In this document: one piece after another, positions 38,841 through 47,047 of the stretch | Numbering within the stretch: the first letter of the stretch is position 1 | Layout: every line of letters begins with the position of its first letter | NCBI GenBank assembly: GCA_900315595.1 | Contig: OMZQ01000012.1 | Span: 1-64,000, forward strand | From: an uncultured Eubacteriales bacterium | Lineage (GTDB): Bacteria; Bacillota; Clostridia; Oscillospirales; Oscillospiraceae | Reading direction: 5' to 3' | DNA length: 64,000 nucleotides | Program-made: the position numbers and the translations under genes | Notes under the pieces: generated by a model | Databases searched by the model: none | What the model saw: only the letters and a program-made list of their open reading frames with translations | What the model was told of the DNA's origin: nothing

Positions 38841-40148
38841 ATGGCAGAATATCAGCATTCGGTTTCTCTGGATGCGGACAAGTGCATAGGCTGTACCTCC
38901 TGCTTGCGGCAGTGCCCCACCGAGGCCATTCGGATCCGTGACGGGCGCGCCAAGATTCGGGCAGAGCTCTGTATCGACTGCGGCAACTGCATCCGCGTGT
39001 GTCAGCACAAGGCCAAGCAGGCCGTCTTCGACCGGCTGGAGGACATCGACCCCAAATTCAAATGGCGGATCGTCCTTCCCGCTCCCTCGCTGTACGGCCA
39101 GTTCGACGAGCTCAAGGACGTCGGCTGTCTGCTTCAGGCCCTGCTCCGGTGCGGCTTCGACGAATACTACGAGGTCGCCCGCGCCGCCGAGATCATCTCT
39201 GAGTGTACCCGCCGTTATATGCGCAAACCGGATATCGTCTTTCCGGTCATCAGCTCGGCCTGTCCCGCCATCGTGCGGCTCATCCGCCAGCGGTTCCCCG
39301 AGCTGTGCGACAACATCCTTCCCATCCTCCCGCCGGTGGAATACGCCAGCCGGATGGCGAAGGCCGAGGCGCTCAAGCTGCACCCCGAGCTCAGGAAGGA
39401 CGAGATCTGCACCGTATTCATTTCCCCCTGCCCGGCCAAGACCAGCTATGCCAAAAACGGTCTGAGCGCCACCAAGAGCTCCATCGACTACGTGGTGAGC
39501 ATGAGCGACATGTACTTCAAGCTCCTGCCCTACATCAAAAAAGCCGAGCCCGGCAAGGTCCGCAGCCAATCCGGCATCGCGGGCGTCAACTGGGCCTCCT
39601 CCGGCGGCGAATCCGAGGGCCTGTATTCCGACCGCTATCTGGCGGCCGACGGCATGGTCAACGCCATTCAGGTTCTGGACGCGATCGAGGACGGCAAGTT
39701 CCCCCATCTGGAATTTGTTGAGCTCAACGCCTGCCCCGGCGGCTGTGTCGGCGGCGCGGCGGCGGTTGAGAATCCCTACATTGCCAAGGCAAGGATCCAC
39801 GGCATGCGGCATTCTCTCCCCTCGAACCAGAACTATCTCAGACTGCTCAACCAGAAGCCGGACTACGTGCCGGAATACGTCATGGTCGATTCTCCCATCA
39901 TCAATCACGCGCCTGAGGTGCGGCTGAGCGATAACCTTGCCGAGGCCATGCGGATGATGCAGCGGATCGACGAGATCTACAAAATGCTGCCGCAGATCGA
40001 CTGCGGCTCCTGCGGAGCTCCCACCTGCCGCGCATTTGCCGAGGACGTTGTCAAGGGCGAATGCCAGATCGACGACTGCGTCGTCTATCTGCGCCGAATG
40101 GTGCAGGAGAACCCAAGCGGGAAGAGGAGGCCTAATGACGGTCCATGA
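38841..40148 (+). CDS. hydS: HydS-like sensory [FeFe]-hydrogenase homologue
   Basis: 435 aa. Two N-terminal [4Fe-4S] sites (CIGCTSCLRQCP and CIDCGNCIRVC) precede a hydrogenase catalytic-like domain. The H-cluster cluster ligands are kept: C141 (SSACPAI), C197 (SPCPAK), C298 and C302 (NACPGGC). The proton-relay Cys that normally precedes C141 is Ala140. That Cys-to-Ala change is the reported signature of HydS sensory hydrogenases. The GGGxP after motif 3 is also lost (GGAAA). The C-terminal CGSCGAPTC plus C408/C413 is an FeS domain (PF04060-like). It is probably a slow, H2- or redox-sensing protein, not the main catalyst. Confidence 0.85.
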   Translation: MAEYQHSVSLDADKCIGCTSCLRQCPTEAIRIRDGRAKIRAELCIDCGNCIRVCQHKAKQAVFDRLEDIDPKFKWRIVLPAPSLYGQFDELKDVGCLLQALLRCGFDEYYEVARAAEIISECTRRYMRKPDIVFPVISSACPAIVRLIRQRFPELCDNILPILPPVEYASRMAKAEALKLHPELRKDEICTVFISPCPAKTSYAKNGLSATKSSIDYVVSMSDMYFKLLPYIKKAEPGKVRSQSGIAGVNWASSGGESEGLYSDRYLAADGMVNAIQVLDAIEDGKFPHLEFVELNACPGGCVGGAAAVENPYIAKARIHGMRHSLPSNQNYLRLLNQKPDYVPEYVMVDSPIINHAPEVRLSDNLAEAMRMMQRIDEIYKMLPQIDCGSCGAPTCRAFAEDVVKGECQIDDCVVYLRRMVQENPSGKRRPNDGP

Positions 40149-40461
40149 GATGGCAGAGAAGCTCTCTCTGCAAACGATCTGCGAGCCGGACCCTGACCGC
40201 GAGGTCACGGGCGGCTACACCGGCGATCTGCTCTCCTGGGTCATGGGCAGAGCGCAGTCGGGCGACGCTTGGCTGACCATCATGTCCAACCAGAACGTCG
40301 TCGCTGTTGCGACCCTGGCCGATACCTCCGCCGTCATCTTCACGGAGGGGGTCCAGCCTGACGCCGGCGTGAAGGAGCTGGCGGAGAAAAAGGACGTCAA
40401 TCTTTATGCCACACCGGACCATTCCTTCGCTGTCGGCGCAAAGGTGGCGGCCCTTCTATGA
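40135..40461 (+). CDS. DRTGG-domain protein 2
   Basis: 108 aa from ATG 40135, with AGGAGG 4 nt upstream; it overlaps hydS by 14 bp. The fold resembles the first DRTGG protein: EKLSLQTICEPDPDREVTGG, then YTGDLLSWVMGRAQSGDAWL and VVAVATLADTSAVIFTEG. There is no obvious active site. It overlaps the PHP gene by 4 bp. The pairing of two DRTGG proteins around hydS suggests a shared ligand-binding role. Confidence 0.78.
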   Translation: MTVHEMAEKLSLQTICEPDPDREVTGGYTGDLLSWVMGRAQSGDAWLTIMSNQNVVAVATLADTSAVIFTEGVQPDAGVKELAEKKDVNLYATPDHSFAVGAKVAALL

Positions 40462-41198
40462 GCCGGTACTGCTACGACCTGCATATGCATTCCTGCCTGT
40501 CACCCTGCGCGGACGACGATATGACGCCCGCCAACATGGCGGGCATGGCCACGCTCAACGGGCTTCAGCTCGTGGCCCTCACCGACCACAACAGCTGCGG
40601 CAATTGCGCGGCCTTCCTGCAGGCGTGCAAGAGCTATGGCATCGTCGGAGTTCCCGGCATGGAGCTGACCACCTCTGAGGAGGTCCACATGGTCTGTCTC
40701 TTTGCCGAGCTGGAAACCGCATTGACCTTTCAGGAATACGTCCGGGCCAACCGCAGACCGATCAAAAACAAGCCCGAGATCTTCGGCAACCAGCTCTACG
40801 TGGACGCCGAAGACAACGTACTGGGCGAGGAACCGAGTCTGCTGATTCCGGCCGGCTTCCTGTCCATTGAGCAGGCTTACCAAAAAGTCACCGAGCTTGG
40901 CGGCGCCTGTTATCCTGCACACATTGACCGGCCATCCAACGGTCTGCTCGGCATCCTGGGCAGCTTTCCCCCGTCGCCGTTTTTCCCGACGGTGGAGCTA
41001 AACAGCGCCGAGAACCGCGAGGCCTACGTCCGCGACTACGCGCTTTCGGATCGACTGATCATCACCTCCTCCGACGCCCACCACCTCTGGGATATCCAGA
41101 TGGCCGGGCCGAGTCTGGAGCTTGATGACGAGCCTTATTCCAGCGCGCGGGTCCGGCAGGCTCTGATCGATCTGCTTCGAGGAGGGATGAAGGCATGA
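40458..41198 (+). CDS. PHP-family phosphoesterase
   Basis: 246 aa. The N-terminal YDLHMHSCLSPCADDDMTP provides the HxH metal pair, LVALTDHNSCGN the second site, GMELTTSEEVH the Glu ligand, and TSSDAHHLWDI the C-terminal Asp/His. Together these give an intact PHP trinuclear metal site. It is probably a soluble phosphoesterase acting on a small phosphorylated or nucleotide signal. A PHP protein in this operon position occurs in other clostridial and Thermotoga-type hyd clusters. It overlaps both neighbours by 4 bp. The substrate is unknown. Confidence 0.83.
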   Translation: MSRYCYDLHMHSCLSPCADDDMTPANMAGMATLNGLQLVALTDHNSCGNCAAFLQACKSYGIVGVPGMELTTSEEVHMVCLFAELETALTFQEYVRANRRPIKNKPEIFGNQLYVDAEDNVLGEEPSLLIPAGFLSIEQAYQKVTELGGACYPAHIDRPSNGLLGILGSFPPSPFFPTVELNSAENREAYVRDYALSDRLIITSSDAHHLWDIQMAGPSLELDDEPYSSARVRQALIDLLRGGMKA

Positions 41199-41728
41199 AG
41201 GAACTCTCGCTGAACATTTTGGATATCGCGATGAATTCCGTCAAGGCCGGCGCGACCCTCGTCGAGATCCTGATCGACGAACGGAACGGCTGGCGGACGC
41301 TGACGATCCGCGACAACGGCTGCGGCATGAGTGAGGATTTTCTCCGCGCCGTGACCGACCCCTTCACCACCACGCGCACCACGCGCAAGGTCGGCATGGG
41401 GCTTCCGCTGCTCAAGCTGGCGGCGGAGCAGACCGGCGGCACCATGCAAATCGAATCCTCGCAGGGCGAGCACCACGGGACCACCGTGACCGCCCGATTC
41501 CTGATGGACCACTTGGACTGCGTCCCGCTGGGCGACTATGCCGGCACGATGGTGACGCTGATCCAGGGCAGTCCGGACATTGACTTTGTATTTCAATATC
41601 GGAGTGCATCCGGTGAAATAAATCTTTCCACCGCAGAAATGCGGCAAATTCTGGGAGACGTCCCGCTCAACACGCCCGAGGTCCTGGCCTGGGTCGCCGA
41701 GAGTCTGGCGTCGCCCGAAGAATCGTAA
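41195..41728 (+). CDS. GHKL/HATPase ATP-binding protein 2
   Basis: 177 aa. It opens with KELSLNILDIAMNSVKAGAT (N-box), G1 IRDNGCGMSEDFL, then FTTTRTTRKVGMGLPLLKLA (F and G2 boxes), a complete Bergerat ATP site. It lacks sensor, dimerisation and phosphotransfer domains, so it is not a classic histidine kinase. A C-terminal 60-residue extension is specific to this type. It starts on the ATGA overlap with the PHP gene. It probably partners HydS or the first ATPase in a phospho-switch. Confidence 0.83.
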   Translation: MKELSLNILDIAMNSVKAGATLVEILIDERNGWRTLTIRDNGCGMSEDFLRAVTDPFTTTRTTRKVGMGLPLLKLAAEQTGGTMQIESSQGEHHGTTVTARFLMDHLDCVPLGDYAGTMVTLIQGSPDIDFVFQYRSASGEINLSTAEMRQILGDVPLNTPEVLAWVAESLASPEES

Positions 41729-41753
41729 ATCTACAACAGAAAGGGAACGAACA

Positions 41754-42125
41754 ATGAAAACTTTAGCGGAACTTCAGGCAATTCGTGACCGCATGAAGGA
41801 CAGCGTTGTGATGCGCAGCGGGTCCGGCAATATCCGTGCGGTCGTCGGCATGGCAACCTGCGGTATCGCGGCAGGCGCAAGACCCGTCCTCTCTGCCCTG
41901 GTGGAAGAGGTCAACAACCTCCACCTCAACGAGAAGGTCACGGTCACTCAGACCGGCTGCATCGGCATCTGCCGTTACGAGCCGATCGTCGAGGTCTTTG
42001 AGGCCGACAAGGAGAAGGTCACCTACGTGAACATGACGGCCGAGAAGGTCCGCCGTGTTGCGAAGGAACACCTGCGCGACGGCAAGGTCGTCGAGGAATA
42101 CACCATCGGCGCGGTGGAGAAATAA
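41754..42125 (+). CDS. Thioredoxin-fold [2Fe-2S]-type ferredoxin, three visible Cys
   Basis: 123 aa. It resembles the N-terminal domain of HydB: VVGMATCGIAAGARPV and TQTGCIGICRYEPIVEV. The usual four-Cys set would need a further Cys about five residues before ATC; valine/glycine stand there, so only C36 and the CIGIC pair are available. Either the cluster has a non-Cys ligand or the protein has lost it. It probably ferries electrons between HydABC and HydS. It lies 15 bp before hydB. Confidence 0.82.
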   Translation: MKTLAELQAIRDRMKDSVVMRSGSGNIRAVVGMATCGIAAGARPVLSALVEEVNNLHLNEKVTVTQTGCIGICRYEPIVEVFEADKEKVTYVNMTAEKVRRVAKEHLRDGKVVEEYTIGAVEK

Positions 42126-42140
42126 AGGGAGGCACGCTTT

Positions 42141-43961
42141 ATGATTCGTTCACATGTCCTGGTTTGCGGAGGTACCGGCTGTACCTCCTCCGGCAGCCCC
42201 AAGGTCCGGGCCCGTCTGGCTGAAGAGCTGAAGGCGAAGGGTCTGGATGAAGAAGTCAAGATCGTGCAGACCGGCTGCTTCGGTCTCTGCGCGCTTGGCC
42301 CCGTTATGATCGTTTACCCCGACGGAACCTTCTACAGCCGCGTCACCGAGGAAGACGTCCCCGAGATCGTGGAAGAGCACCTGCTCAAGGGCCGTCCCGT
42401 CGAACGTCTGGAGTACAAGGAAGGCGCCGAGGCCAACAAGGCCGAAAACGTCGCCGCCTCTCTGAACGACACCAATTTCTACAAGTCCCAGATGCGTCTG
42501 GCGCTCCGCAACTGCGGCGTTATCAACCCCGAGAACATCGACGAGTACATTGCCCGTGACGGCTACATGGCTCTGGGCAAGGTCCTCACCGAGATGAAGC
42601 CCGAGGACGTGATCCAGGTTCTGCTCGACTCCGGCCTCCGCGGCCGCGGCGGCGCCGGCTTCCCCACGGGCCTCAAGTGGAAGTTCGCCAGAGCTTATGA
42701 CAACGACCAGAAGTACGTCTGCTGCAACGCCGACGAAGGCGACCCCGGCGCTTTCATGGACCGCTCCGTCCTCGAAGGCGACCCCCACGCCGTTCTGGAA
42801 GCCATGACCATCGCCGGCTATACCATCGGCGCCAGCCAGGGCTATATCTACGTCCGTGCCGAGTACCCCATCGCGGTCAAGCGTCTGCAAATCGCTATCA
42901 AGCAGGCTCGCGAGTACGGCCTGCTGGGCGATAACATCATGGGCACCGGCTTCAAGTTTGACATCGACCTCCGTCTCGGCGCCGGCGCGTTCGTCTGCGG
43001 CGAGGAAACTGCTCTGATGACCTCCATCGAGGGCAAGCGCGGCGAGCCGCGTCCCCGTCCCCCGTTCCCCGCTGAGAAGGGTCTGTTCCAGAAGCCTTCC
43101 ATCCTGAACAACGTCGAGACCTGGGCCAACATCCCCCAGATCATCCTCAAGGGCGCCGAGTGGTTTGCCTCCATCGGCACCGAGAAGTCCAAGGGCACCA
43201 AGGTCTTCGCCCTCGGCGGCAAGATCAAGCACACCGGCCTGGTGGAGATCCCCATGGGCACTCCGCTGCGCCAGGTCATCGAAGAGATCGGCGGCGGCAT
43301 CCCCAACGGCAAGAAGTTCAAGGCTGCCCAGACCGGCGGTCCCTCCGGCGGCTGCATCCCGGCCAGCCTGATCGACACCCCGCTCGACTATGAGAGCATG
43401 GCTCAGATCGGTTCCATCATCGGTTCCGGCGGCCTGATCGTCATGGACGAGGACAACTGCATGGTCGATATTGCGAAGTTCTTCCTGCAGTTCACCGTGG
43501 ACGAGTCCTGCGGCAAGTGCACGCCGTGCCGGATCGGCACCCGTCGTCTGCTGGAGATGCTCGACCGCATCACCGAAGGCAAGGGCAAGCTCGAGGATCT
43601 CGACGAGATGGAAGAGCTCTGCAACTACATCAAGGCCAACTCCCTCTGCGGTCTTGGCCAGACTGCTCCGAACCCCGTCCTGTCTACCCTTCGCTACTTC
43701 CGCGACGAGTACATCGCCCACGTGGTCGATAAGCGCTGCCCGGCCGGCGTCTGCAAGGCTCTGATGCACTTCGAAGTCGATCCCGAAAAGTGCATTGGCT
43801 GCGGTCTGTGCATGCGTAACTGCCCCGCCAACGCGATCACTCGCACCGATTACATCGCTCCGGGTCACAAGCTGGCCAGTGTTCATATCGACACCGATAA
43901 GTGCGTCAAGTGCGGCGTCTGCATGAACAACTGCAAGTTCAAGGCCATCAGCAAGAAGTAA
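42141..43961 (+). CDS. hydB: NADH-binding flavoprotein subunit HydB (NuoF-like)
   Basis: 606 aa. An N-terminal thioredoxin-like [2Fe-2S] domain (VCGGTGCTSSGS, TGCFGLCALGP) is followed by a NuoF core with FMN site LRGRGGAGFPTGLKW and NAD site NADEGDPGAFMDRSVL, then the SLBB region. The [4Fe-4S] site is ESCGKCTPCRIGTRR. Two C-terminal ferredoxin sites are CIGCGLCMRNCP and CVKCGVCMNNC. This domain order is that of bifurcating HydB, where NADH and ferredoxin electrons meet. It is followed by hydA after 12 bp. Confidence 0.96.
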   Translation: MIRSHVLVCGGTGCTSSGSPKVRARLAEELKAKGLDEEVKIVQTGCFGLCALGPVMIVYPDGTFYSRVTEEDVPEIVEEHLLKGRPVERLEYKEGAEANKAENVAASLNDTNFYKSQMRLALRNCGVINPENIDEYIARDGYMALGKVLTEMKPEDVIQVLLDSGLRGRGGAGFPTGLKWKFARAYDNDQKYVCCNADEGDPGAFMDRSVLEGDPHAVLEAMTIAGYTIGASQGYIYVRAEYPIAVKRLQIAIKQAREYGLLGDNIMGTGFKFDIDLRLGAGAFVCGEETALMTSIEGKRGEPRPRPPFPAEKGLFQKPSILNNVETWANIPQIILKGAEWFASIGTEKSKGTKVFALGGKIKHTGLVEIPMGTPLRQVIEEIGGGIPNGKKFKAAQTGGPSGGCIPASLIDTPLDYESMAQIGSIIGSGGLIVMDEDNCMVDIAKFFLQFTVDESCGKCTPCRIGTRRLLEMLDRITEGKGKLEDLDEMEELCNYIKANSLCGLGQTAPNPVLSTLRYFRDEYIAHVVDKRCPAGVCKALMHFEVDPEKCIGCGLCMRNCPANAITRTDYIAPGHKLASVHIDTDKCVKCGVCMNNCKFKAISKK

Positions 43962-43973
43962 GGAGAACGGATC

Positions 43974-45722
43974 ATGGAACAATATACCATTAAAATTAAC
44001 GGCATTGAAGTGACTGCTCCGAAGGGTACAACCATTCTCGAAGCGGCCAGAATGGCCGGCATCACCATCCCGACGCTCTGCTACCTCAAGGACATCAACG
44101 CGATCGGCGCCTGCCGTATCTGCGTGGTCGAGGTCAAGGGCGCCCGCGGCCTGGCTGCCGCCTGCGTCTACCCCATCGCCCCCAACATGGAAGTCTTCAC
44201 GCACACCCCCAGAGTCATTGCCTACCGCAAGCGCACCCTGGAGCTGCTGCTCTCCAACCACAACTGCTCCTGCCTGTCCTGCGTCCGCTCCGGCAACTGC
44301 GAGCTGCAGACCCTCTGCCGTGAGTATAACGTCAACCAGGATGCTTACGTCGGGGCGAAGACTCCCTCCGAAATCGACGACTCTGCGGCTCATATGATCC
44401 GCGACAACTCCAAGTGCATTCTCTGCCGTCGCTGCGTCGCCGCCTGCGAAGTCACCCAGGGCATCGGCGTCATCGGCGCCAACGAGCGCGGCTTCAAGAC
44501 CCACATCGGCTCCGCCTTCGAGATGGACCTCGATGACACCGCCTGCGTCAACTGCGGCCAGTGCATCGCGGTCTGCCCGACCGGCGCTCTGTACGAGAAG
44601 TCCAACATTGACGACATCTTCGCCGCCATTGCCGATCCCGAGAAGTACGTTGTGGTCCAGACCGCCCCCGCCGTCCGTGCCGCTCTGGCCGAAGAGTTCG
44701 GCTACCCCATCGGCACCAACGCCCAGGGCAAGATGGCTGCGGCCCTCCGCCGTCTCGGCTTCAACAAGGTCTTCGATACCGACTTCGCTGCGGACCTGAC
44801 CATCATGGAAGAGGCCAACGAGTTCCTGCACCGCGTGCAGAACGGCGGCGTCCTCCCGATCATCACCTCCTGCTCCCCCGGCTGGGTCAAGTTCTGCGAG
44901 ACCTACTACCCCGACATGATCCCCAACCTGTCCACCTGCAAGAGCCCCCAGCAGATGTTCGGCGCGATCCTCAAGAGCTACTTCGCCGAGAAGAACGGCA
45001 TCGACCCGAAGAACATCGTCTCCGTCTCCGTGATGCCCTGCACCGCGAAGAAGTTCGAAATCGGCCGTCCCGACCAGGCTGCCAACGGCGTGCCCGATCT
45101 GGACTACACCATGACCACCCGTGAGCTGGCCCGCATGATCAAGCGTGCCGGTATCCGCTGGGACGATCTGCCTGAGGAAGATTTCGATCAGCCTCTGGGC
45201 GAAAGCTCCGGTGCCGGCGTTATCTTCGGCGCGACCGGCGGCGTCATGGAAGCCGCTCTGCGTACCGCCGTTGAGAAGCTGACCGGCGAGACCCTCGCCC
45301 GTCCCGACTTTGTGGACGTCCGCGGCGTGGAAGGCATCAAGGAAGCCACCTACAACGTGGCCGGCATGGAAGTCAAGATCGCTGTTGCTTCCGGTCTGGC
45401 GAATGCCCGCAAGCTGCTTGACATGGTCAAGTCCGGCGAGAAGACCTATCACTTCATTGAGATCATGGCCTGCCCCGGCGGCTGCGTCAACGGCGGCGGT
45501 CAGCCCCAGGTCCATGCGAATGTTCGCAACTTCGTTGATATCCGCGCCGAGCGTGCAAAGGTTCTGTATTCTCTGGACGAGGCCAACACCATCCGCAAGT
45601 CCCACGAGAATCCGCAGATCATTGAGCTCTACAAGTCCTATCTGGGCGAGCCCGGCTCCCACAGAGCCCACGAGCTCCTGCACACCTCCTACGTGCCTCG
45701 CGTGGTCAACAAGCCCATGTAA
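43974..45722 (+). CDS. hydA: Catalytic [FeFe]-hydrogenase subunit HydA (group A3-type)
   Basis: 582 aa. It has an N-terminal plant-type [2Fe-2S] domain (CYLKDINAIGACRICVVEV), a His-ligated site (HNCSCLSCVRSGNC), two [4Fe-4S] sites (CILCRRCVAACE, CVNCGQCIAVCP) and a complete H-cluster domain: ITSCSPGWVKFCE, SVMPCTAKKFEI, EIMACPGGCVNGGGQP. Both the proton-relay position (TSCSP) and all cluster ligands differ clearly from the Ala variant of hydS. It makes or oxidises H2 with HydB and HydC. The maturases HydE, HydF and HydG are not in the window. Confidence 0.97.
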   Translation: MEQYTIKINGIEVTAPKGTTILEAARMAGITIPTLCYLKDINAIGACRICVVEVKGARGLAAACVYPIAPNMEVFTHTPRVIAYRKRTLELLLSNHNCSCLSCVRSGNCELQTLCREYNVNQDAYVGAKTPSEIDDSAAHMIRDNSKCILCRRCVAACEVTQGIGVIGANERGFKTHIGSAFEMDLDDTACVNCGQCIAVCPTGALYEKSNIDDIFAAIADPEKYVVVQTAPAVRAALAEEFGYPIGTNAQGKMAAALRRLGFNKVFDTDFAADLTIMEEANEFLHRVQNGGVLPIITSCSPGWVKFCETYYPDMIPNLSTCKSPQQMFGAILKSYFAEKNGIDPKNIVSVSVMPCTAKKFEIGRPDQAANGVPDLDYTMTTRELARMIKRAGIRWDDLPEEDFDQPLGESSGAGVIFGATGGVMEAALRTAVEKLTGETLARPDFVDVRGVEGIKEATYNVAGMEVKIAVASGLANARKLLDMVKSGEKTYHFIEIMACPGGCVNGGGQPQVHANVRNFVDIRAERAKVLYSLDEANTIRKSHENPQIIELYKSYLGEPGSHRAHELLHTSYVPRVVNKPM

Positions 45723-45748
45723 AACCAACGGGGCTGCGGCCCCATCCA

Positions 45749-45786
45749 AAAGCGTGAGAAGTCGTCCGCGGCTTCTCACGCTTTTC
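45749..45786 (+). terminator. Terminator of the hydrogenase operon
   Basis: A 14-bp stem AAAAGCGTGAGAAG/CTTCTCACGCTTTT with a 10-nt loop, ending in TTTT. It lies 26 bp after the hydA stop. Confidence 0.92.
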
Positions 45787-45810
45787 CATACAGCGTCCCA
45801 TGCAGCACGA

Positions 45811-45854
45811 AAAGAGCAAGATCCCGCCGACTGACGGGACCTTGCTCTTTTTTG
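45811..45854. terminator. Bidirectional terminator facing the surface-protein operon
   Basis: A hairpin of AAAAGAGCAAG and TCCCG arms with one bulge. It has T6 on the plus strand and TTTT on the minus strand. It ends the long minus-strand operon 27 bp after the last stop. Confidence 0.85.
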
Positions 45855-45880
45855 ATCGGCAGAGCCGATTTGGTTTTACA

Positions 45881-47047
45881 TCAGGCCTTCTTGACCGCTG
45901 TTTCCTTCTTCTTGCGCTTTTTCAGCAGAGCCAGCAGCAGACCGACTGCGCCGAGTCCGCCGACGCCGCCGATCGTGCCCCAACGGAGCGGCTTGTTGGC
46001 CCAGAAGAGGCTCAGGACGTTTTTGGAAACGGAGACGTTCGTAAAGGTGTGATCGTAGAGGACGTTCTCCTCGCCGGTGTAATCCGCCCAGTCGTCGCAG
46101 ACGATCCGCACGTTTTGATACAGACCTTCGCTCAGGGTGAAGGTCAGCTTGCCTTCCCCGGCTTCCAGGGCCTGCTCCAGAGCTTCGCCCTCGAGCGAGA
46201 TCAGCTCCTTCAGAACCACGCCGTCTTCATCCACAAGCAGAGCCGAGAGCGAGCGGAGCGCGCCGCCGTCGTCGGTGGGGACCAGGGTAACGGTCTGGAG
46301 GTCGGTGCGGTAGCGTCCGTCGGTCTCCATGCCGGAGACGGTGACGACAGGGGCCGTGCGGTCCACGACGAACTTGACGCTGACGCCCTTGACGTCGCTG
46401 TAGGTGTTGTTTCCTGCCTTGTCCAGGGAGGAGACGACCACGTTGTAGGCGCCCTCTTCCTCGAACAGCGCCGGATTCACCTTGTAAACGTACCGATACC
46501 ATCCGCCGTCGCTTTGCTCGCAGGTGACGGTGTAATCCGTCCCCTCGGTCAGCGTTTTGCCGTTCAGCGTAACGGTGTGCTCGGCAAGCTCGTCGGCGTT
46601 GATCTCGATCAGCACCAGGTCCTCACGAACGCGCTGGACGTAGTAGTGATCCACAAGCGCCTGCGTGCTTTCGTTCAGGGCGTAAACGGAGCCCTTGCGG
46701 TTGACGGAGAATTCGATCATACGGTGATCCGCGCCTGCAGCAACGGTATAGGGCGATCCGTCTCGGTAGAGGGTGTAGTTCTCGTAGGAATTGCCGGCCT
46801 TGTCTTCTGCGACGCAGGTGACGTAGTATACGCCGTCGTCGGGCAGGTTCCGGACGGTGTAGGTCAGCGTGTCTCCGTCCGCCACAGGCTCGCCCAGCTC
46901 AATCGTCCGGGTGACGAAGGTATCGTCCTCGTAGAAGATCCCGGTCAGCACGGGCGTGAAATCGGCCAGATTCGTGTCGGTTGCGGAGATGGAGAAGCCG
47001 ATGTCGCCGCGCTCGCTGTTGGCGGACTGATCTTCAATGCCCTTCAA
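45881..47047 (-). pseudogene. C-terminal fragment of the large Ig-like surface protein (membrane anchor)
   Basis: 388 aa if TTG 47047 were used, overlapping the upstream stop (TTGA). It opens mid-module (KGIEDQSANSERGDIGFS), without signal peptide, and continues with the same type of Ig-like modules (CVAEDKAGNSYENYTL, YNVVVSSLDKAGNN). The C-terminus has a hydrophobic helix WGTIGGVGGLGAVGLLLALL and a basic tail, a membrane anchor. A cytoplasmic fragment with a surface anchor makes no sense, so this looks like the tail of the upstream gene cut off by a frameshift or small deletion. Coupled reinitiation or an assembly error remain possible. Confidence 0.75.

Noticed and set aside
42150..45779. 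A 1209-codon open frame on the minus strand opposite hydB and hydA
   Set aside because: The plus-strand genes have full domain sets and catalytic motifs. The reverse frame is a by-product of GC-rich, biased codon use and has no recognisable domain.
45809..45880. A short gene in the gap between hydA and the surface-protein operon
   Set aside because: The gap is filled by two terminators, and the frames there have no ribosome site.
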